Positions 43,576-58,087 are shown, numbered from the stretch's first letter. The stretch: 64,000 bases of DNA from DATARH01 sp036268075 (GCA_036268075.1 DATAUV010000012.1:1-64000), one strand, 5' to 3'. Made by a program: numbers and translations. Notes: a model not told the origin generated them from the sequence alone.

Positions 43576-44157
43576 CTAGTCGCGGTGCCTGAGCTGGTTG
43601 TTGACGCGGCGGTCACCGCCGAGCCACCGCGCGAGCTCACTGTGGGCGTCCGCCTTGCGGATCGCGTCGATCTCGGCAACATCGGGCGGGTCGCAGGTGA
43701 ATTCGAGGATCATCCCATCCGGCGACTGGGTGTAGATCGACCTGCAATAGCCGTGGTCGGTCTCGCGGAACTTCTCGCCGGCAGCATTGAGCCGGCCCTT
43801 CAGCTCGTCATAGCTCGCATCGCCGACCTTGAGCGCGATGTGGTAATGGCTGCCCACCTCGGGTGGCGATTTCGCCTGGGTCAGCGCGTACATCTCGTCG
43901 TCGGCGAACTGGAAGAACGCCAACGCCCCGCCGTCGTTGAGCCCGTAGAAGGTGTGGCAGAACTCGACCTCGCGCCCGAGATCGGCGCGATAGGTCTTTT
44001 CGCACCAGGTCGCGACCAGCGGAATGCCCAGCAGATCCTCGAGAAACCGCCGATTGGCCTCGTGGTCCTTGACCACATAGGCGTTGTGATGCAGCCGCAG
44101 CGGCAACTCGCCCAGCAGCTTCGCCTCGGTGCGCGGCTTCGCTTCGATCGTATCCAT
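43576..44157 (-). CDS. VOC family dioxygenase-like protein
   Basis: A 193-residue vicinal-oxygen-chelate protein with LPLRLHHNAYVVKDHEANRRFLEDLLGIPL (first His), VEFCHTFYGLNDGGALAFFQFAD, GSHYHIALKVGDASYDELKGRL (second His) and YTQSPDGMILEFTCDPP (Glu ligand). The three metal ligands His, His, Glu are therefore in place, as in extradiol type I enzymes and glyoxalases. The substrate is unknown. It probably forms a short operon with the dehydrogenase at 42525. Confidence 0.87.
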   Translation of the reverse strand: MDTIEAKPRTEAKLLGELPLRLHHNAYVVKDHEANRRFLEDLLGIPLVATWCEKTYRADLGREVEFCHTFYGLNDGGALAFFQFADDEMYALTQAKSPPEVGSHYHIALKVGDASYDELKGRLNAAGEKFRETDHGYCRSIYTQSPDGMILEFTCDPPDVAEIDAIRKADAHSELARWLGGDRRVNNQLRHRD

Positions 44158-44267
44158 CAGCGTGCCTCCGGAATCATGCTGGAGCGAGGATAGGACGGTG
44201 GCCCCGCCTCGACAAGCGGCGGGCGAGTTTATATATTTGTATTAGATTTCTAGAACCGGGAACCGCT

Positions 44268-44525
44268 ATGGCCCTCAGTCTCAAAGATCCCGAAACCGAC
44301 CGGCTGGCACGCGCGATCGCCGCCCTCACCGGTGAAACCCTGACTGCCGCCGTACGCAAGGCCCTTGCCGAGCGTCTCGAACGCGAGCGCCTGCGCCGCG
44401 GCGAGGTTGCCGACCTTGTCACCCGGCTGCGGGAAATCGGCGAACATTGCGCCAGCTTGCCGGTCCTCGATCCCCGCACCCCAGATGAGATTTGCGGATA
44501 TGACGAAAACGGCATGTGGACCTGA
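44268..44525 (+). CDS. VapB-type antitoxin (Rv0623-like)
   Basis: An 85-residue protein with the psk/Rv0623-type N-terminus MALSLKDPETDRLARAIAALTGETLTAAVRKALAERLERE, a ribbon-helix-helix-like DNA-binding part, followed by an acidic C-terminus (DPRTPDEICGYDENG) that should wrap the toxin. Its stop overlaps the toxin start as TGATG. The upstream 44222-44260 region is markedly AT-rich (TTTATATATTTGTATTAGA) and probably carries the autoregulated promoter. Confidence 0.88.
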   Translation: MALSLKDPETDRLARAIAALTGETLTAAVRKALAERLERERLRRGEVADLVTRLREIGEHCASLPVLDPRTPDEICGYDENGMWT

Positions 44526-44932
44526 TGGTCATCGACACATCGGTCATCGTCGCGATCTTGCTGCGCGAGCCGGAGGCGGAAGAGTTCAATAGACGCATTA
44601 TGGAAACGCCGGTGCGTCTGATCTCAGCCGTGACGCGAGTCGAATCCTCCTTCGTGATCGAGGGCCGCTTCGGCGAGCCGGGCAGGACCGATCTCGATCG
44701 GCTGCTGACAGATACGCGGATGGAGATCACTGCGGTAACGGCCCAGCAGGTCGAGATGGCCATCGACGCTTTCCGTCGCTACGGCAAGGGCCGCCATCGG
44801 GCGCGGCTCAATATCGGCGATTGCTTCGCCTATGCCTTGGCGAAGGCGACAGGCCTGCCCCTCCTATTCAAGGGCACGGATTTCGGCCCGGATTTCGGTT
44901 TGACCGATATTCCATCTGTCCTGCGGTCCTGA
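44525..44932 (+). CDS. vapC: VapC-type PIN domain ribonuclease toxin
   Basis: A 135-residue PIN-domain RNase. The acidic metal site is intact: Asp4 in VIDTSVIVAIL, Glu40 in RVESSFV, Asp99 in NIGDCFAYALA and Asp119 in KGTDF. VapC toxins cleave tRNA or rRNA when VapB is degraded. I take the ATG at 44525; a GTG at 44516 is in frame but overlaps the antitoxin more. With 44268 it forms a complete type II pair. Confidence 0.9.
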   Translation: MVIDTSVIVAILLREPEAEEFNRRIMETPVRLISAVTRVESSFVIEGRFGEPGRTDLDRLLTDTRMEITAVTAQQVEMAIDAFRRYGKGRHRARLNIGDCFAYALAKATGLPLLFKGTDFGPDFGLTDIPSVLRS

Positions 44933-44935
44933 CCG

Positions 44936-46108
44936 TCACGCCGGGGACTTGACCGCCCCGCCCTGATGCAGGCCCGCGATCTCGCTGGCCGAGAACCCCC
45001 ATTCGCGCAGAATCTCGTCAGTATTCTCGCCGATCCGCTGCGGCGGGCGCTGGACCTGGGCCGGGGTGCCGGAGAAGCGCGGGGCGGGGCCTGGCTGGGG
45101 GATGCCGTCGATGACCGGGAAGCTGTCGCGATGGCGGTTGTGCTCGTGCCCGATCGCCTCGGACATCTTCAGCACCGGGGCGAAGCAGATGTCGGTATCC
45201 TGCATGATCGACACCCATTCGGCGCGGGTCTTCTGCCTGAAGATCGCGGCCATCCGCTTTTGCATGTCGGGCCAGGTCGAGCGGTCGGTCTGAACCGGCA
45301 CGTCTTCGGGCGTAAGTCCGGTGTGCTGGAGCAGCAGCGAATAGAATTGCGGCTCGATCGAGCCGATCGCGACGTGCTCGCCGTCGCTCGTCTCGTAGAC
45401 ATGGTAGTAGTGCGCGCCGCCGTCGGTGCGGTTATGGCCGCGCTTTTCGGTCCAGGCGCCCGAGGCGAGGGCGGCGTACATCATCGTCATCAGCGATGCC
45501 GAGCCCTCGACCATCGAGCAGTCGACAACCTGCCCCTTGCCCGTCGCCCGCGCGCTCAAAATCCCGGCGAGCACGCCCATCGCCAGATACAGCGCCCCGC
45601 CGCCGAAATCGCCGACCAGGTTCAACGGCGGCACCGGCGGCCCGCCGGCCTCGCCGATCGTCGAAAGGACGCCCGATAGCGCGATGTAGTTGATGTCGTG
45701 TCCGGCGATATGGGCAATCGGACCGTCCTGGCCCCATCCGGTCATGCGCCCGTAGACGAGCCGCCGGTTGCGCGCGAGGCAGATATCCGGTCCTAGCCCC
45801 AATCGCTCCATGACTCCCGGCCGGAACCCCTCGATCAGCGCGTCCGCCCGCTCGATCAGCCGCAACACCGCGGCGACGCCATCCTTGTTCTTGAGGTCGA
45901 CGGCGATGTTCTTGCGGCCGCGGGCGAGCAGGTTGAAGCGGTATTCCTCGCCCGGCGGGCCGCCGACGCGGCTGTCGTCATGGCCGACATTGGCGGCGCG
46001 GTCGACACGGATGACCTCCGCCCCCATATCGGAGAGCAGCATCGCGCAGAACGGCCCCGGCCCGATCCCGGCTAGCTCGACGATCCTGACCCCTTCGAGC
46101 GGTCCCAT
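44936..46108 (-). CDS. CaiB/BaiF family CoA-transferase
   Basis: A 390-residue class III CoA-transferase or alpha-methylacyl-CoA racemase-like enzyme. It begins GPLEGVRIVELAGIGPGPFCAMLLSDMGAEVIRVDR, has NIAVDLK, ADALIEGFRPGVMERLGLGP, GHDINYIALSGVL (the Asp typical of the racemase branch) and LYLAMGVLAGI. The GIGPGPFCAMLLSDMGAEVI start favours alpha-methylacyl-CoA racemase over a true transferase. The start follows GGGAG. It faces the toxin gene with a three-base gap. Confidence 0.9.
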   Translation of the reverse strand: MGPLEGVRIVELAGIGPGPFCAMLLSDMGAEVIRVDRAANVGHDDSRVGGPPGEEYRFNLLARGRKNIAVDLKNKDGVAAVLRLIERADALIEGFRPGVMERLGLGPDICLARNRRLVYGRMTGWGQDGPIAHIAGHDINYIALSGVLSTIGEAGGPPVPPLNLVGDFGGGALYLAMGVLAGILSARATGKGQVVDCSMVEGSASLMTMMYAALASGAWTEKRGHNRTDGGAHYYHVYETSDGEHVAIGSIEPQFYSLLLQHTGLTPEDVPVQTDRSTWPDMQKRMAAIFRQKTRAEWVSIMQDTDICFAPVLKMSEAIGHEHNRHRDSFPVIDGIPQPGPAPRFSGTPAQVQRPPQRIGENTDEILREWGFSASEIAGLHQGGAVKSPA

Positions 46109-46223
46109 TCTCGCACTCCCTCGCTGGCGATGCTGCACCGTAACGCATACTCCGCGGGCCGGCGGGGTGCGACAGAAATCACCCCGACGAAGCCCAGAGC
46201 CGATTCGCGTTGGGCGGATAAGT

Positions 46224-46255
46224 CGTGGCATACTCTATGTCATACGCATGCCACG
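46224..46255. promoter_or_regulatory. Inverted repeat upstream of gltB
   Basis: CGTGGCAT (46224-46231) and ATGCCACG (46248-46255) are exact inverse complements 16 bases apart, 42 bases before the gltB start. The spacing of about two helical turns between half-site centres suits a dimeric regulator. A TATAAG-like -10 lies at about 46281. The regulator is unknown; Lrp- or NtrC-type control would be expected for glutamate synthase. Confidence 0.45.
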
Positions 46256-46297
46256 ATGGGCGGTATGTGCGTGACGAACGTATAAGTTGGGCTGACG

Positions 46298-50932
<4,635 letters not shown>

Positions 50933-51078
50933 TCTTGACGGATTGCGGTGGGCTTGACCCTCCGGCCGGACTCCCCGAACTTACGCGTAACTTACGGGCG
51001 AGGCGTCGGCTGCCAGCGAAGGCTATGGCGACCCTGGGGAGGCGCGGGCGTGACAACGCTCCACGGCAACATTACCCG

Positions 51079-52041
51079 ATGAGGCGACGCGCGTTTATCG
51101 CCCTCGCTACCGGCGTGGCGGCGTGGCCGATTGCGGGTTTCGCGCTATCGCCGGGGATGGCCACCATAGGGATGCTGCTGGTGAAGTCGGCCGGCTCCGA
51201 GCAGCTTCCCCAAGGTCTCAGGCGAGCATTGCAGAGCCGCGGCTACGTTGAGGGCCAGAACGTCCGGTTCGAGGTTCGCTCGGACGAGGGGAGTCCGAAT
51301 CGGCTGCCCGATCTGGCGGCGGAACTGGTGCGCCTTAAAGTCGACGTCATCGTGACCTGGTACACGCCCGCCGCCCTCGCGGCGAAGAAGACGACGAGCG
51401 ACATCCCGATCGTCATGGCGATGGCGGGAGACCCGATCGATACCGGGCTCGTCCAAAGCCTGGCGCGGCCGGGAGGCAACGTCACCGGGACCGCGGGCGT
51501 CGGTGCCGAGCTGGCTGGCAAGGATGTCGAACTGGTGCGCGAGCTCCTGCCTGCGGCGCATCGAATAACAGCGCTGGTCAACGCGCCCGATCCGTTTTCG
51601 AAGCCGTTTCTGGAGACGCTGCGACAGGCGGGAGCGGCCACCCGGATCACGATCGACCCGATCATGCTCAATGGCAGCGCGGGACTGGATGCCGCCTTCG
51701 CGACCATGGCCAAGGCGCCTACGGACGCCGTGATCGTGCAGCCGAGCCTCGGCTTGCGCCAGCCCGTCGCCCTGGCGCTGCAATATCGGATACCGGCGCT
51801 TTCGGTGTTTCGCGAATTTGTCGAGGCCGGCGGGTTGATGACCCTGGCGGTCAGCGAGGACGACATCTACCGCAGCACAGCCCGCTTCGTGGACAATATT
51901 CTCAAAGGGGCCAAGCCGGCTGAACTTCCGGTGGAGCGGCCCACCCTCTTCAAGCTCGTGCTCAACCTCAAGACAGCCCAGGCGCTGGGACTGACGTTCC
52001 CGAGGTCGCTGCTCGCCCGTGCCGACGAGGTCATTGAGTGA
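51079..52041 (+). CDS. ABC_sub_bind family substrate-binding protein, copy 1
   Basis: A 320-residue periplasmic binding protein of the ABC_sub_bind (TrpX-like, PF04392) family. A signal peptide MRRRAFIALATGVAAWPIAG is followed by ATIGMLLVKSA, GYVEGQNVRFEVRSDEGSPNRLPDLAAELVRLKVDVIV, SLARPGGNVTGTAG and the ending LGLTFPRSLLARADEVIE. Such genes are abundant in Rhizobiales-like genomes, often without transport partners, as here. The start at 51079 is chosen for the signal peptide. It overlaps copy 2 by four bases. Confidence 0.9.
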   Translation: MRRRAFIALATGVAAWPIAGFALSPGMATIGMLLVKSAGSEQLPQGLRRALQSRGYVEGQNVRFEVRSDEGSPNRLPDLAAELVRLKVDVIVTWYTPAALAAKKTTSDIPIVMAMAGDPIDTGLVQSLARPGGNVTGTAGVGAELAGKDVELVRELLPAAHRITALVNAPDPFSKPFLETLRQAGAATRITIDPIMLNGSAGLDAAFATMAKAPTDAVIVQPSLGLRQPVALALQYRIPALSVFREFVEAGGLMTLAVSEDDIYRSTARFVDNILKGAKPAELPVERPTLFKLVLNLKTAQALGLTFPRSLLARADEVIE

Positions 52042-53012
52042 GACGGCGGGAGTTCATCGCCGGGCTCGGCGCCGCCGCGGCGTTTCACCCGCTCGGCGCC
52101 ACGGCACAGCCGCAGAGGCCGGTGCGCGTCATCGGCGTTCTGACTATTGCCGAGCTGGGCGGCCGCGACGCCGCCTTTCGTAAGGGGCTAAGCGATGCCG
52201 GATATGTCGAAGGGCGTGATCTGGCGATCGAATACCGCGTGGCGGCGGGGCACTATGAGCGACTGCCGGCGATGGCGGCCGAACTCGTCGCGAGCAACGT
52301 CGCTCTGATCGCAACCGGCGGCCCCCCGGCCGCCCGCGCCGCGAAGGCTGCGACCGCTTCGATCCCGATCGTCTTTCTGGTCGGCAGCGACCCGGTCAAG
52401 GAGGGGCTGGTCGCCAGCCTCGCCCGGCCCGGCGGCAATCTCACCGGGGTCAGCATTCTGGCGCGCGATCTGGTGTCGAAAAGGCTGGAATTGATCGGCG
52501 AGCTGGTGCCGCGGGTGCGGAAGGTCGGGGTTCTGGTGAACCTGTCCAATCCGGCCGAGGAGAACCTCGTCGGCGACTTGCAGGCGGCGGCCCGGGAGAT
52601 GGGCCTCGACCTGGCGATCGTGAAGGCCGGCACCGAGAGCGAGATCGATGCGGCTTTCGCGGCGCTCACCCGCTCGCAGGCCGGCGCGCTGGTCGTCGGC
52701 AACGACAGTTTCCTGACCCGCCGGCACGAGCAGATCGTCGCGTTGGCGGCGCGCGCCGGCATACCCGCAATCTATGCTTTCCGCGAATACGCCGATGCCG
52801 GCGGGCTGATCAGCTACGGGATCGATATCGCCGCCGCCTATCACCAGGTCGGGCTCTACGCCGGCAAAATTCTGAAGGGCGCCACGCCGGCCAACCTACC
52901 GGTGCAGCAGCCGGACAAGTTCGAACTGGCCATCAACCTGAAGACCGCGAAGACGCTCGGCCTGACCGTACCGCCGATCCTCCTGGCCCAAGCCGGCGAC
53001 GTGATCGAATAA
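52038..53012 (+). CDS. ABC_sub_bind family substrate-binding protein, copy 2
   Basis: A 324-residue paralogue of the preceding gene with a Tat-like signal MRRREFIAGLGAAAAF. Shared landmarks are GYVEGRDLAIEYRVAAGHYERLPAMAAELV, SLARPGGNLTGVS, IPAIYAFREYADAGGLISYG and the ending LGLTVPPILLAQAGDVIE. The GTG start overlaps the previous stop, so the pair is co-translated. No ATPase or permease is encoded nearby. Ligands of this family are amino acid-like where known. Confidence 0.9.
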   Translation: MRRREFIAGLGAAAAFHPLGATAQPQRPVRVIGVLTIAELGGRDAAFRKGLSDAGYVEGRDLAIEYRVAAGHYERLPAMAAELVASNVALIATGGPPAARAAKAATASIPIVFLVGSDPVKEGLVASLARPGGNLTGVSILARDLVSKRLELIGELVPRVRKVGVLVNLSNPAEENLVGDLQAAAREMGLDLAIVKAGTESEIDAAFAALTRSQAGALVVGNDSFLTRRHEQIVALAARAGIPAIYAFREYADAGGLISYGIDIAAAYHQVGLYAGKILKGATPANLPVQQPDKFELAINLKTAKTLGLTVPPILLAQAGDVIE

Positions 53013-53093
53013 ACCCGCGGCGCCCGGTCGCGGCTGGGTTATTGTTGATGTTGCGGCGCGGTACGGGCATCATCGATATAAGTCAGCATTCGT

Positions 53094-53112
53094 GACCCGT
53101 CTGAAGCGGGTC
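53094..53112 (+). other. Short hairpin just upstream of gltD
   Basis: GACCCG and CGGGTC pair across a seven-base loop, 16 bases before the gltD start. It would sit in the untranslated leader and could affect ribosome access or mark the end of the preceding transcript. There is no T-run. Confidence 0.35.
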
Positions 53113-53128
53113 TCATCACGGGGTGGCA

Positions 53129-54580
<1,452 letters not shown>

Positions 54581-54581
54581 C

Positions 54582-55010
54582 TCAAGCGGCCTGAGCGGTT
54601 AAATGACCGCGGGCGGCGTAGTCCAGGATGCGTCGGTCTCGGGTGACCAGTTCCGCGCCGGTGATCCGCGCGGTGGCGACGATGATCTGGTCGGCAGGAT
54701 CGGAACGGAAACCGTCCGGCAGGTGTCCGGCCTCGATGGCGATCTCAACGGTCACGGGTTCGAAGACGATGCGCGACTGCCTTACCGCCTCGGCAATCCA
54801 CGACGCGGTCGGTCTTCCCAAATCTATCCGGGATCGCGCGGCCAGCAGGCTGATCTCCCATGCCGAAATTAGCGATAGGCGAAGACGTCCGGCTTCCGCG
54901 GCGTCGTTGATCCGGGCTCGTACATGTGACGAGAGTTGACCCGTTGCCGAGGTTTCCCAAATCCAGACATGGGTGTCGAGCAGCAGCAGCGGGTCAGAGC
55001 TTTGCGCCAT
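54582..55010 (-). CDS. VapC-like PIN domain toxin
   Basis: A 142-residue PIN-domain protein with Asp12 in LLLDTHVWIWE, Glu52 in ISAWEISLLAARSRI, Asp107 in RSDPADQIIVATA and Asp125 in LVTRDRRI. The LDTHVWIW and DPADQIIVATA forms are those of the PIN group paired with Phd/YefM-type antitoxins. The ATG at 55010 lies inside the end of the antitoxin gene; 55031 is an alternative. It is convergent with gltD, one base apart. Confidence 0.9.
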   Translation of the reverse strand: MAQSSDPLLLLDTHVWIWETSATGQLSSHVRARINDAAEAGRLRLSLISAWEISLLAARSRIDLGRPTASWIAEAVRQSRIVFEPVTVEIAIEAGHLPDGFRSDPADQIIVATARITGAELVTRDRRILDYAARGHLTAQAA

Positions 55011-55266
55011 CGCCGAGGAGGTTCTCTGCATCCCCGCTCCATTCCAGATCGTCGAGCGGACTTACAATGTCACCGAGTATACGGACTGTCCCTGCCATGC
55101 ACCCGTAGATGTCCGCGGGGCCGTCATCGACGGGGACGAGCTTTGCGATAGGCCGGCCGCGCTTGGTGATCACTAGCGGAGTCCGGCTTTGCGCGACTTC
55201 GTCGAGCAAATGTAGACACTTGGCCTTAAAATCGCCCGCACCAATCTGTTTAGGGATCATGGTCAT
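54994..55266 (-). CDS. Phd/YefM-type antitoxin
   Basis: A 90-residue antitoxin with the Phd/YefM N-terminal pattern IGAGDFKAKCLHLLDEVAQSRTPLVITKRGRPIAKLVPVDD, which forms a DNA-binding dimer, and an acidic C-terminus (DDLEWSGDAENLLGDG) for toxin neutralisation. It overlaps the toxin gene by 17 bases. Starts at 55266 and 55260 are both open. It is probably autoregulated from the short AT-rich stretch upstream. Confidence 0.87.
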   Translation of the reverse strand: MTMIPKQIGAGDFKAKCLHLLDEVAQSRTPLVITKRGRPIAKLVPVDDGPADIYGCMAGTVRILGDIVSPLDDLEWSGDAENLLGDGAKL

Positions 55267-55323
55267 ATATCCATAGTCATGAGATTAAGATATTGGCCGA
55301 ACCCGAGCCCTACAAGCCGTTCT

Positions 55324-55902
55324 TCAAAACACCCCCGGAACCAGGGCGCTGCTCCGTTGCTTATACTCGGCGTATTCGGGGAACGTTTCGTCCATGCGGG
55401 TCTCCTCGGCGTGGACGCGGAAAAGGACGCCGACGAGGGCGCAGGCTAGGGCGAGGAAGCCGCGCCATTCGGCGACCGCGATGGCGCTGCCGAGAAGCGC
55501 GAGCAGCATCCCGGTATAGATCGGGTGGCGCACCCGCCGGTAGGGGCCGGTTCGGACGAGGGCGTGGTCTTCCTTGACGACAACCTTGCTCGACCAGTTA
55601 CGGCCGAGATGGACGCGCGCCCACACCGCATAGCCGAGCCCGGCGGCGACGATCGCGGTGGCGATGAGCATAAGTGACGGTCCCCGCTGCCAGATCGGCG
55701 CGGTCAGCGCCGCCGGCTGCCAGCGCGGGCTCAGCCACAACACCGTGCACAGCAGCAGCGGGACGCCGTTCAGCGCATCCTCACCGATCGGCTGGCGCCA
55801 GCGGGTGCGCTTGGTGTCGCGCGCGGCGACCAGCCAGTACACAACCCAGCCGACCCACATCGCCGGGATCGCGACGCGTACAAAATCTCCGACCACGCTC
55901 AC
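55324..55902 (-). CDS. ICMT/PEMT-type membrane methyltransferase
   Basis: A 192-residue integral membrane protein with four to five hydrophobic segments. The SAM-binding C-terminal motif reads VVVKEDHALVRTGPYRRVRHPIYTGMLLALLGSAIA and ends with EETRMDETFPEYAEYKQR, the isoprenylcysteine methyltransferase-like signature. The target is unknown. It is divergent from the extradiol-dioxygenase-like gene with a 54-base shared promoter region, so it may be co-regulated with the catabolic block. Confidence 0.87.
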   Translation of the reverse strand: MSVVGDFVRVAIPAMWVGWVVYWLVAARDTKRTRWRQPIGEDALNGVPLLLCTVLWLSPRWQPAALTAPIWQRGPSLMLIATAIVAAGLGYAVWARVHLGRNWSSKVVVKEDHALVRTGPYRRVRHPIYTGMLLALLGSAIAVAEWRGFLALACALVGVLFRVHAEETRMDETFPEYAEYKQRSSALVPGVF

Positions 55903-55956
55903 CTCTGCCTCGACGATCTGCTATCATATGTGCCGCATTCGACGAGGAGCGCGACC

Positions 55957-57009
55957 ATGGGCGAGATTCTCGGCATCGGCGTCACCCACTATCCCGGTCT
56001 CATCCAGCCCGACGAGCAGATGGCGGGGCTGTTGAACCGCACCCTCAACAGCGACCAGGTCCCCAACAAGCTCAAAGACCCCAAGACCTGGCCCGAGGCG
56101 ATGCGCCAGGAATGGTCGGACCCGGTCGGCTCGGCCAAGGAACATCGGCGCCGACTGGTCGGCGGGTTCCGCGAGGCACGCAAGGCGCTCGACGAATTCA
56201 ACCCTGATTTCGTCGTGATCTTCGGCGACGACCAGTATGAGAATTTCCGCGAGGATGGGGTGCCATCATTCTGCGTCTTCGCGCATGAGGAGATCGAGTC
56301 CCATCCGTTCGCCCGCTACAACGCCGGCAACACCAACGTCTGGGGCGAAGGCAAGGAAACCACCTTCAAGACCAAGGGCCACCATGCCGGCGCGTCGTAT
56401 ATCGCGGCCAAGCTGATCGGCGACGATTTCGACGTCAGCTACGCCTATCGCATGCGCTACGAGAACGGCCTGCCGCACGCGTTCATCAATACGATCCTCT
56501 ACCTCGACTATGACCGGAAGGGCTTCCCCTACCCGGTCGTGCCGTTCCACGTGAACTGCTACGGCTCGTCGGTGATCGCCAAGCGGGGATCGACGGCGCA
56601 TCTGACCGGCGACGCCGACCCCAACCTGGTCGACCCGCCCGGCCCTAACCCGAGCCGCTGCTTCGATATCGGCGGGGCGATCGCACGCTCGCTCGCGGAC
56701 AGCCCGTGGCGGGTCGCGCTGATCGCGTCGTCGAGCTGGTCGCACGCGTTCCTGACCCCGAAAAACCACTACCTCTACCCCGACAACGCCGGCGACCGCG
56801 CCCGCTTCGACGAACTCGCCTCCGGCAAGCTCGACCGCTGGCGGGGCCTGACGACGGCCGCGATCGAGGATGCCGGCCAGCAGGAATTCCTCAACTGGGT
56901 CACGCTCGGCGGCGCCATGGCCGAATTGAAGCGCGAGCCCGAGATCATCGACTATGTCGAGAGCTACATCTTCAACTCCGACAAGTGCTTCGCCGTCTTC
57001 CGGCCGTAG
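55957..57009 (+). CDS. Class III extradiol dioxygenase-like (LigB fold) protein
   Basis: A 350-residue LigB/MhpB-like protein. Aligned by eye to MhpB: His11 in VTHYPGL matches the first metal ligand. VVIFGDDQYENF has Gln93 where the second metal His normally stands (FAPDHYNGF). RYENGLPH has Asn170 at the catalytic DHG His. SSSWSHAFL keeps the later His (263). I recall the DDQYENF variant as shared by a whole subgroup, so this is probably a defined enzyme type with unverified chemistry, not decay. GAGGAG lies seven bases before the ATG. It opens the catabolic block. Confidence 0.8.
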   Translation: MGEILGIGVTHYPGLIQPDEQMAGLLNRTLNSDQVPNKLKDPKTWPEAMRQEWSDPVGSAKEHRRRLVGGFREARKALDEFNPDFVVIFGDDQYENFREDGVPSFCVFAHEEIESHPFARYNAGNTNVWGEGKETTFKTKGHHAGASYIAAKLIGDDFDVSYAYRMRYENGLPHAFINTILYLDYDRKGFPYPVVPFHVNCYGSSVIAKRGSTAHLTGDADPNLVDPPGPNPSRCFDIGGAIARSLADSPWRVALIASSSWSHAFLTPKNHYLYPDNAGDRARFDELASGKLDRWRGLTTAAIEDAGQQEFLNWVTLGGAMAELKREPEIIDYVESYIFNSDKCFAVFRP

Positions 57010-57010
57010 T

Positions 57011-57064
57011 ACCCCTCGCCCGCTTGCGGGAGAGGGTGGATCGCGCAGCGAGACGGGTGAGGGT
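57011..57064. repeat. Palindromic intergenic repeat (CCCGCTTGCGGG / GAGAGGG type)
   Basis: The element runs CCCCTCGCCCGCTTGCGGG, then AGAGGGTGGATCGCGCAGCGAGACGGGTGAGGG, with an inner palindrome CCCGCTTGCGGG. It matches the common proteobacterial CCCTCACCC...GGGAGAGGG intergenic repeat. It fills the whole gap between the dioxygenase-like and formamidase-like genes and reaches the start codon of the latter. Confidence 0.7.
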
Positions 57065-57065
57065 A

Positions 57066-57947
57066 ATGACCGGCCCCAAGGTCTTCCTCGATTACGATCA
57101 GGCCGCGCTCGACGCCGCCTATGACCAGGCGGCGTATGAGCCGAACATCGACCAGTTACGCAGCCGCTGGGCGAGCAACAGCGCGCGGACGCGGGCGCGG
57201 ATCGGCGCGCCGCTGCGCCGCAAATACGGCGAATCGGAGATCGAAGGGCTCGACATCTTCCGCACGACGCGCGCGGCCGCACCGATCTTCGTCTTCATCC
57301 ACGGCGGCGCGTGGCGGGCGGGGATGGCGGACAGCTACTCGGCCCCGGCCGAGATGTTCACCCGCGCCGGCGCGCATTTCGTCGTGCCCGACTTCGACTG
57401 GGTGCAGAACCGGGACGGCGACCTCCTCCCGATCGCCGACCAGATCCGCCGCGCGGTCGCCTGGACGTACCGCAACGCCGCGAGTTTCGGCGGTGACCCG
57501 AACCGGCTTTACGTCGGCGGCCACTCGTCGGGCGCGCACATGACCGCGGTCGCGCTGACCACCGACTGGCCGGGCGACCACGACCTGCCGACCGACATCA
57601 TCAAGGGCGGGCTGTGCTCCAGCGGCATGTACGAGCTGGCCCCGGTGCGCCTGTCGCACCGCTCGGCCTATGTCAAATTCACCGACGAGATGGTCGAGAA
57701 ACTAAGCCCGATCCGCCACCTCGACCGCCTCGTCGCGCCGCTGATCATCTCTTACGGTACTTATGAGACCCCGGAATTCCAGCGCCAGGCTCGCGACTTC
57801 GCCGCCGCGATCGAAGCCGCCGGAAAGCCGGTCGAGTTGCTCGTCGGCGAAAATTACAGCCACATGGAAACGCCCGAGACGCTCGCCAGCCCGCATGGCT
57901 TGCTCGGCGCGGCGGCCCTGGAGCTGATGGGCTTGGGGCAGGGATAA
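57066..57947 (+). CDS. Alpha/beta hydrolase, kynurenine formamidase-like
   Basis: A 293-residue alpha/beta hydrolase with the HGGAW oxyanion motif (79-83) and nucleophile Ser154 in VGGHSSGAHM, both typical of arylformamidase-like esterases. The C-terminal region has ISYGTYETPEFQRQARDF (acid region) and NYSHMETPE (His). Kynurenine formamidases hydrolyse N-formylkynurenine, but relatives act on other amides or esters. The start at 57066 directly follows a palindromic repeat. It sits in the ring-cleavage-like block, where it may process an acyl or formyl intermediate. Confidence 0.83.
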   Translation: MTGPKVFLDYDQAALDAAYDQAAYEPNIDQLRSRWASNSARTRARIGAPLRRKYGESEIEGLDIFRTTRAAAPIFVFIHGGAWRAGMADSYSAPAEMFTRAGAHFVVPDFDWVQNRDGDLLPIADQIRRAVAWTYRNAASFGGDPNRLYVGGHSSGAHMTAVALTTDWPGDHDLPTDIIKGGLCSSGMYELAPVRLSHRSAYVKFTDEMVEKLSPIRHLDRLVAPLIISYGTYETPEFQRQARDFAAAIEAAGKPVELLVGENYSHMETPETLASPHGLLGAAALELMGLGQG

Positions 57948-57955
57948 TCCGGAAA

Positions 57956-58010
57956 GGATCGCGGGCGTCCCGCCCGCTCTTCAAAAATGCGGGCGGGACG
58001 CCCGCGGTCC
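57956..58010. repeat. GC-rich inverted repeat, second locus
   Basis: Two 22-base arms (57956-57977 and 57989-58010) are inverse complements with one mismatch and enclose TCTTCAAAAAT. Each arm contains the GCGGGCGTCCCGCCCGC core seen at 1273. The strong hairpin lies between the formamidase-like and amidohydrolase genes. Confidence 0.9.
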
Positions 58011-58087
58011 TGGCTCGATCCATTGTGTTACGGGTTTGCGGCGCGCTAACCTGATCCGACGATCCGTCGCGAGGGAAGGGAAGCGCC

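Noticed and set aside
53012..53045. Rho-independent terminator after the second ABC_sub_bind gene
   Set aside because: AACCC...GGGTT pairs only five bases and the following T-run is broken, so support is too weak.
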